Origin: UBA1181 sp963654355
Lineage (GTDB): Bacteria; Bacteroidota; Bacteroidia; Bacteroidales; Paludibacteraceae
Reading direction: 5' to 3'
Length of the DNA stretch: 17,670 bases
Assembly: GCA_963654355.1 (NCBI GenBank)
Contig: CAVKBM010000037.1
Coordinates: forward strand, 1-17,670
The notes under the pieces were generated by a model. The model was not told the origin of the DNA and searched no databases. It saw only the letters and a list, made by a program, of their open reading frames with translations. This document shows positions 14,471 through 17,670 of this stretch, piece by piece; the first letter of the stretch is position 1, and each line of letters opens with the position of its first letter. Made by a program: the position numbers and the translations under genes.

Positions 14471-16051
14471 CTACTCCGCAACCTTAATCAACGCATCAAA
14501 CGATGCATTCGGCTGATATGTATCGCCCTCATCGTACACAGGCAAATCCTCTGTCCCTGTATCATACGTTACAGTGTTCTTGCTGGTCGTCACGTTGTCT
14601 ACAATGTTGAACAACAACGGATAAGTCTTAGATCCTCCATTTGAAGATGGATTAATCCACGAATTCTCATTGTTGATTCCCCAAATCGTCACATTCGTAA
14701 TTCTATGATCCCCACTATAATTCTTGCCGTATTTCTTGAACAAGGTGAAGTAGTTCGTATAGGCTGTTACCGCCTCATCTTGACTCTTCGCACTGAAATC
14801 TAACTCCGTAACATTGATATCACATCCTAATGCTAAGAATCGCTTAATCGCACTCTCATACGCCGTTGTGCCTGGCCATGATGTTCCTAAATGCGACTGC
14901 ATGCCGACAACATCAATACGAGGCTTCACACTCTTACCATTTACCGTTCCCTCAGCTCCATTCTGAACTGCCTTTACGAGGGTTTCTATTGCTGTCGTCT
15001 TCCAACCTCCAGAATAGTCCATATACTCGTTATAGTCGTTGTAGGCAAGTTTTACATCTGATGGAGCATAGGCATTCGCAAATCGGAACGCATTGATAAT
15101 AAACTCATTACTATTGTATATCTGATACCAACGTGAGCCTCCAGATGATGGACTCTTACTTGCTGTCCCTGTCGTTTGTCCTCTATATGGCAAAGAGGTG
15201 GTTGCGTCATCAGCACAAGCCTCGTTTACAACATCCCACACCCATATAATATGGTTGCCATCGCCATAACCATTGGCTGCCTCCCAATTAGCCACACACT
15301 CAAGCACAGTCTTGATATACCACTCATGACGCGCGGTCATCGTCTCCGCATCTACCGCATTGGTGAGCAATCCGTCTGATCCTACTGACGCACTATAGCC
15401 CTCTGCAAAGAAATCGTCTGGTGTCTGCGAATGCCATGTCAACACATGTCCACGCACCTGCACACCCATCTTCTTCGCCACATTCAATGTCGCATAGATT
15501 AGCTTCTCATTTGGCAGTGCTGCTGGCACCTTTATCGTCTTACCATTAGAGGCCGTGAAGTCAGTCGTCGTAACACTACCGCCACTTCCAACACTCCACC
15601 ATGCCAACATAAATTGTGGCTTCATCTCATTCCCTAAAGTGATTGAATTAGCATGTTTGGCAACACCTTGCTGAACCTCATCGTAATAGAGCTCGCCAGG
15701 TGTTCCCCAATACTGCTGACTATACGAGGCAGTGTATTTATTGTCTCCGTTTTGTTTCAAACCGAAGTTTCCATACGTAGCGGCAATACCAAAGTAGTCG
15801 AAATGCTTCTTGTAAGTCTCATAGAGAGATGGAAGGGCCGTACTACGCCACGTTCCAGGATAAGGATCAACCTCCTCACCACCATCATCTACTGCATCCG
15901 TAGAGAACCACACACTGTCTACCTCCGACACTAAATACTTCGTTGAAGCACCTCCAACCCCAACATACATATAGGTTGAAGCTTTGTCAGCAGCGTTCAG
16001 AGCCAAACAACCCGCAGCCGACAAAATCAAAGTTGTAAAAATTTTATTCAT
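14471..16051 (-). CDS. Secreted GH10 endo-1,4-beta-xylanase
   Basis: This 526-residue glycoside hydrolase family 10 enzyme should cut internal beta-1,4-xylosidic bonds in xylan with retention. It has an N-terminal signal peptide (MNKIFTTLILSAAGCLALNA, cleavage near Ala20/Ala21). A short region KYLVSEVDSVWFS follows, of the kind often found at the start of Bacteroidales secreted proteins, and then the TIM-barrel from about residue 78. GH10 marks are LGNEMKPQF (139-147), RGHVLTWHSQTP (200-211), WDVVNEA with acid/base Glu277, and NVTELDFS with nucleophile Glu416. VTIWGINNENSW (454-465) forms the conserved tryptophan end. The catalytic set is complete. No SusC/SusD pair is in the window, so it is not part of a visible polysaccharide utilisation locus. 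A preceding lipoprotein gene is separated by a terminator. Confidence 0.93.
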   Translation of the reverse strand: MNKIFTTLILSAAGCLALNAADKASTYMYVGVGGASTKYLVSEVDSVWFSTDAVDDGGEEVDPYPGTWRSTALPSLYETYKKHFDYFGIAATYGNFGLKQNGDNKYTASYSQQYWGTPGELYYDEVQQGVAKHANSITLGNEMKPQFMLAWWSVGSGGSVTTTDFTASNGKTIKVPAALPNEKLIYATLNVAKKMGVQVRGHVLTWHSQTPDDFFAEGYSASVGSDGLLTNAVDAETMTARHEWYIKTVLECVANWEAANGYGDGNHIIWVWDVVNEACADDATTSLPYRGQTTGTASKSPSSGGSRWYQIYNSNEFIINAFRFANAYAPSDVKLAYNDYNEYMDYSGGWKTTAIETLVKAVQNGAEGTVNGKSVKPRIDVVGMQSHLGTSWPGTTAYESAIKRFLALGCDINVTELDFSAKSQDEAVTAYTNYFTLFKKYGKNYSGDHRITNVTIWGINNENSWINPSSNGGSKTYPLLFNIVDNVTTSKNTVTYDTGTEDLPVYDEGDTYQPNASFDALIKVAE

Positions 16052-16091
16052 ACCTTTGCGATATAAGTGTTAAATAAACATTAGTAATAAA

Positions 16092-16099
16092 CAAATGTA
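16092..16099 (-). promoter_or_regulatory. Bacteroidetes -7 element for the xylanase gene
   Basis: The minus strand reads TACATTTG (TAnnTTTG), 40 bases before the xylanase ATG. No exact TTTG is found at -33, where the sequence is A/T-rich. It lies just after the terminator of the lipoprotein gene, which supports an independent transcript. Confidence 0.5.
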
Positions 16100-16140
16100 T
16101 AGAAAAAATCTATCAGAAAATATTTTTCCATAATTGTTTA

Positions 16141-16175
16141 AAACGAAAAAGTCCACGACCTTCGCCGTGAACCTT
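16141..16175 (-). terminator. Terminator of the lipoprotein gene
   Basis: On the minus strand AAGGTTCACG (16175-16166) pairs with CGTGGACTTT (16157-16148), with two G-U pairs, followed by TTCGTTTT. It lies 25 bases after the lipoprotein stop and before the xylanase promoter. Confidence 0.8.
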
Positions 16176-16199
16176 CTTTGTTTGAGTGATAGCCCAAAA

Positions 16200-16748
16200 T
16201 TATTTAATTGCGTAAGAACCACTTACGAAAGAATAGTTATCTTCCATTTTTTCTACCTTAGAACCTAGAACCTTAATTGAGTTCTCCAACTTAACAACAT
16301 GGTCCAAATATTTGTTGACACTGCCATCTTCCTTATGTCCAATGACAGAGAACACCAAGTTTCCCTCGCCCTTGTATGTTGAATCAGCAACCACCTCAAC
16401 ATCATCACGACGTCTGAGTGCTACCTCCCCAACTGCCTTCTGAGGAGCATCTGAATAAGCAAAAACGTAATCTATGCTTATATCCGTGTCAACTGTATCT
16501 TCGCGGACCTCTCCGTTAACATCATTATGTGTCAATACAACATAGAACATATCATACAAAGACTCGTCCATCGTCAATGCCCAACTGATGGTTACTGACT
16601 TTATATCATCAGCCTCAGACTCAGAGTTGGAGTTGTCACCATTAGAAGGCTCATCATCATCGTCATCCTTACCACAAGACAACATAAACACAGCAGGAAC
16701 AGCCAATGCCAACAGCATTGAAATCCATGAAAAACGTCTCATTTTCAT
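16200..16748 (-). CDS. Predicted surface lipoprotein, unknown function
   Basis: This 182-residue protein has a lipoprotein signal peptide: charged MKMRRFSW, a hydrophobic stretch and the lipobox FMLSC with Cys25. Directly behind it is GKDDDDDE (26-33); such acidic runs next to the lipidated cysteine act as a surface export signal in Bacteroidetes. Residues 34-48 are a Ser/Asn/Glu-rich linker. The rest (from about 50) looks like a single beta-rich domain, with strands such as VTISWALTMDESLYDMFYVVLTH and a C-terminal SFVSGSYAIK. I do not recognise the family. A terminator and a -7 element on the upstream side and a terminator downstream make it a single-gene unit next to the xylanase. A carbohydrate-binding role is possible but only guessed. 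Confidence 0.8.
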   Translation of the reverse strand: MKMRRFSWISMLLALAVPAVFMLSCGKDDDDDEPSNGDNSNSESEADDIKSVTISWALTMDESLYDMFYVVLTHNDVNGEVREDTVDTDISIDYVFAYSDAPQKAVGEVALRRRDDVEVVADSTYKGEGNLVFSVIGHKEDGSVNKYLDHVVKLENSIKVLGSKVEKMEDNYSFVSGSYAIK

Positions 16749-16776
16749 ACTATTTTACGATTAGTTTTTAGTCCCG

Positions 16777-16784
16777 CAAAATTA
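16777..16784 (-). promoter_or_regulatory. Bacteroidetes -7 element for the lipoprotein gene
   Basis: The minus strand reads TAATTTTG (TAnnTTTG) 28 bases before the ATG at 16748 and just after the terminator of the preceding gene. The -33 box is not clear. Confidence 0.5.
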
Positions 16785-16818
16785 TACTTTTTTATGAACT
16801 CACTACTACTTCAACATC

Positions 16819-16852
16819 AAAAAGCCTACGGAATACATTGTCCGTAGGCTTT
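16819..16852 (-). terminator. Intrinsic terminator
   Basis: AAAGCCTACGG (16821-16831) and CCGTAGGCTTT (16842-16852) form a perfect 11-base-pair hairpin. On the minus strand it ends in TTTTT. It follows the unknown gene ending at 16870. In the other direction the T run is only three bases. Confidence 0.92.
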
Positions 16853-16869
16853 CCCTCTATCTCATTCTT

Positions 16870-17371
16870 CTAAATTGACTTTTCAGACTCTACCATTTTA
16901 ATAGATTTCGCACCCATCATTATCAAAATGTTTTTCACGGTCTCCATCTTATCGTTTATATACTTCAGTTCCAAACCCTTAGAAGAGACCAATTCATATC
17001 GCAAGTTTCCACAATAAGGATTCAGGAGCGCTATCGTTTTTCTTCTGCTCCAGCGCATCCACACGAGCCAAAGTCTCTGCCGTCATTTTATACCCAAAAG
17101 CATTCAACTCTCGCAACAACGCACTCTTTCCATCCTCTTCATCCGAAAGGAAAAGAAAACTCATACACCGTCCTTTGACAAACACTCCCTTGACAAAGTA
17201 CTTTCCTTTTACTCGTCCACACCAAGGTGTCTCCTCCCGAACATCAATAGACACATCCATCAACTCTTTAAAACACTCCGACTTCTCCACTCCAGACAAC
17301 GCCTGACCGTTCAAAGAAACTACCTCATCGAACATTTTCTCCGTCTGATACCAAAATATATTTCTTCCCAT
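16870..17371 (-). pseudogene. Unknown gene, probably frameshifted near its 3' end
   Basis: The main frame starts at ATG 17371 (MGRNIFWYQTEKMFDEVV) and encodes 125 residues to a TGA at 16994-16996. A second frame overlaps it from 17064 and continues to 16870 with YELVSSKGLELKYINDKMETVKNI and further residues of equally protein-like character. Joining them by one base near 16995 gives a smooth reading such as SLLWKLAIELVSSKGLEL, so I think one gene of about 167 residues has suffered an indel. A natural overlap of two genes is the alternative. The sequence is soluble and mixed alpha/beta, and I do not recognise the family. It starts 10 bases after the stop of the fragment to its right and probably shares its transcript. 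Confidence 0.55.
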
Positions 17372-17381
17372 AGTAATCTTC

Positions 17382-17669
17382 TTACTTTACCGAACGTAGA
17401 ATTTCCTGTCTGATCTTTTCCAAATCAGAAGAGTCTTTCAAATTTACCACCCTTATATTCAATTTTGATATATCAACTCCTCCATACTTCTCCTTCTGTA
17501 ATAACGCAAAGTAATTACGCACATCCCCTTCTCCCTTCGTTCTATCTTCATCAGCATGGGTAGCAAGGATTTCATACCCACATCCGTGTCCTTTTCCTAT
17601 TTCTTTAAAAACTGAATCAACATTTTTACCATCTTATTTTATAATAATATATTCATTGATAATTTTTAT
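17382..17669 (-). pseudogene. C-terminal fragment of an unknown protein, interrupted by a stop
   Basis: One minus-strand frame runs from the window edge to a TAA at 17382-17384. It reads IKIINEYIIIK, then TAA at 17634-17636, then DGKNVDSVFKEIGKGHGCGY and on through HADEDRTKGEGDVRNYFALL to LEKIRQEILRSVK. Coding character is the same on both sides of the internal stop and no start codon follows it closely, so the stop looks like a recent nonsense change, or a sequence error, in a longer gene lying mostly outside the window. I do not recognise the domain. Large protein C-termini followed by a small unknown gene are common at polymorphic toxin-immunity loci, but nothing here proves that. Confidence 0.5.
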
Positions 17670-17670
17670 C

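Noticed and set aside
14425..14481. Longer N-terminus for the AAA-ATPase-like protein (start at 14481)
   Set aside because: The extra 19 residues are unlike the family, run over the TACCTTTG promoter element and overlap the end of the xylanase gene.
16055..16062. TACCTTTG on the plus strand near the xylanase start
   Set aside because: It matches a -7 element, but no plus-strand gene follows; the bases overlap the leader of the minus-strand xylanase gene.

Overview
The window looks like a piece of a Bacteroidales chromosome (Bacteroides/Prevotella-like). The signs are the Nuo proteins, several promoter elements of the Bacteroidetes type (TAnnTTTG, once with TTTG 19 bases upstream), an acidic residue run after a lipobox, a GH10 xylanase and a WG-repeat protein. 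I cannot name the genus.

Layout. Positions 1-5880 (+) are the end of a complex I operon: the nuoI tail, then nuoJ, K, L, M and N. Two strong intrinsic terminators close it (5903-5962). Positions 5963-6283 hold no convincing gene but contain a short perfect hairpin and a structured RNA ending in an intrinsic terminator at 6231-6267. Immediately downstream is the most interesting part, an AT-rich cassette at about 6284-9546 (+) encoding a His-Xaa-Ser (Hxs) system: HxsD, two radical SAM enzymes (HxsB and HxsC), and an 84-residue HxsA precursor with a Sec signal peptide and seven perfect tandem His-X-Ser triplets at its C-terminus. This has the architecture of an uncharacterised RiPP-like peptide modification system. 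Probably HxsB and HxsC modify the repeat with help from HxsD, and the product is exported through Sec. The chemistry is inference.

Positions 9611-11323 are a decaying zone. It holds a Walker A ATPase pseudogene with a good promoter, an IS4-family element with near-perfect 18-bp ends whose transposase has lost its middle and is frameshifted, and a short coiled-coil ORF.

The other strand then takes over, convergent to hxs. Reading leftward from the right edge are: an interrupted C-terminal fragment of an unknown protein; an unknown, probably frameshifted gene; a surface-type lipoprotein; a secreted GH10 endoxylanase; an AAA-ATPase-like protein lacking its usual C-terminal nuclease domain; a SIMPL-domain protein without a signal peptide; and a WG-repeat protein. 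Terminators separate the lipoprotein from its neighbours on both sides. The SIMPL and WG genes are 6 nt apart and probably co-transcribed.
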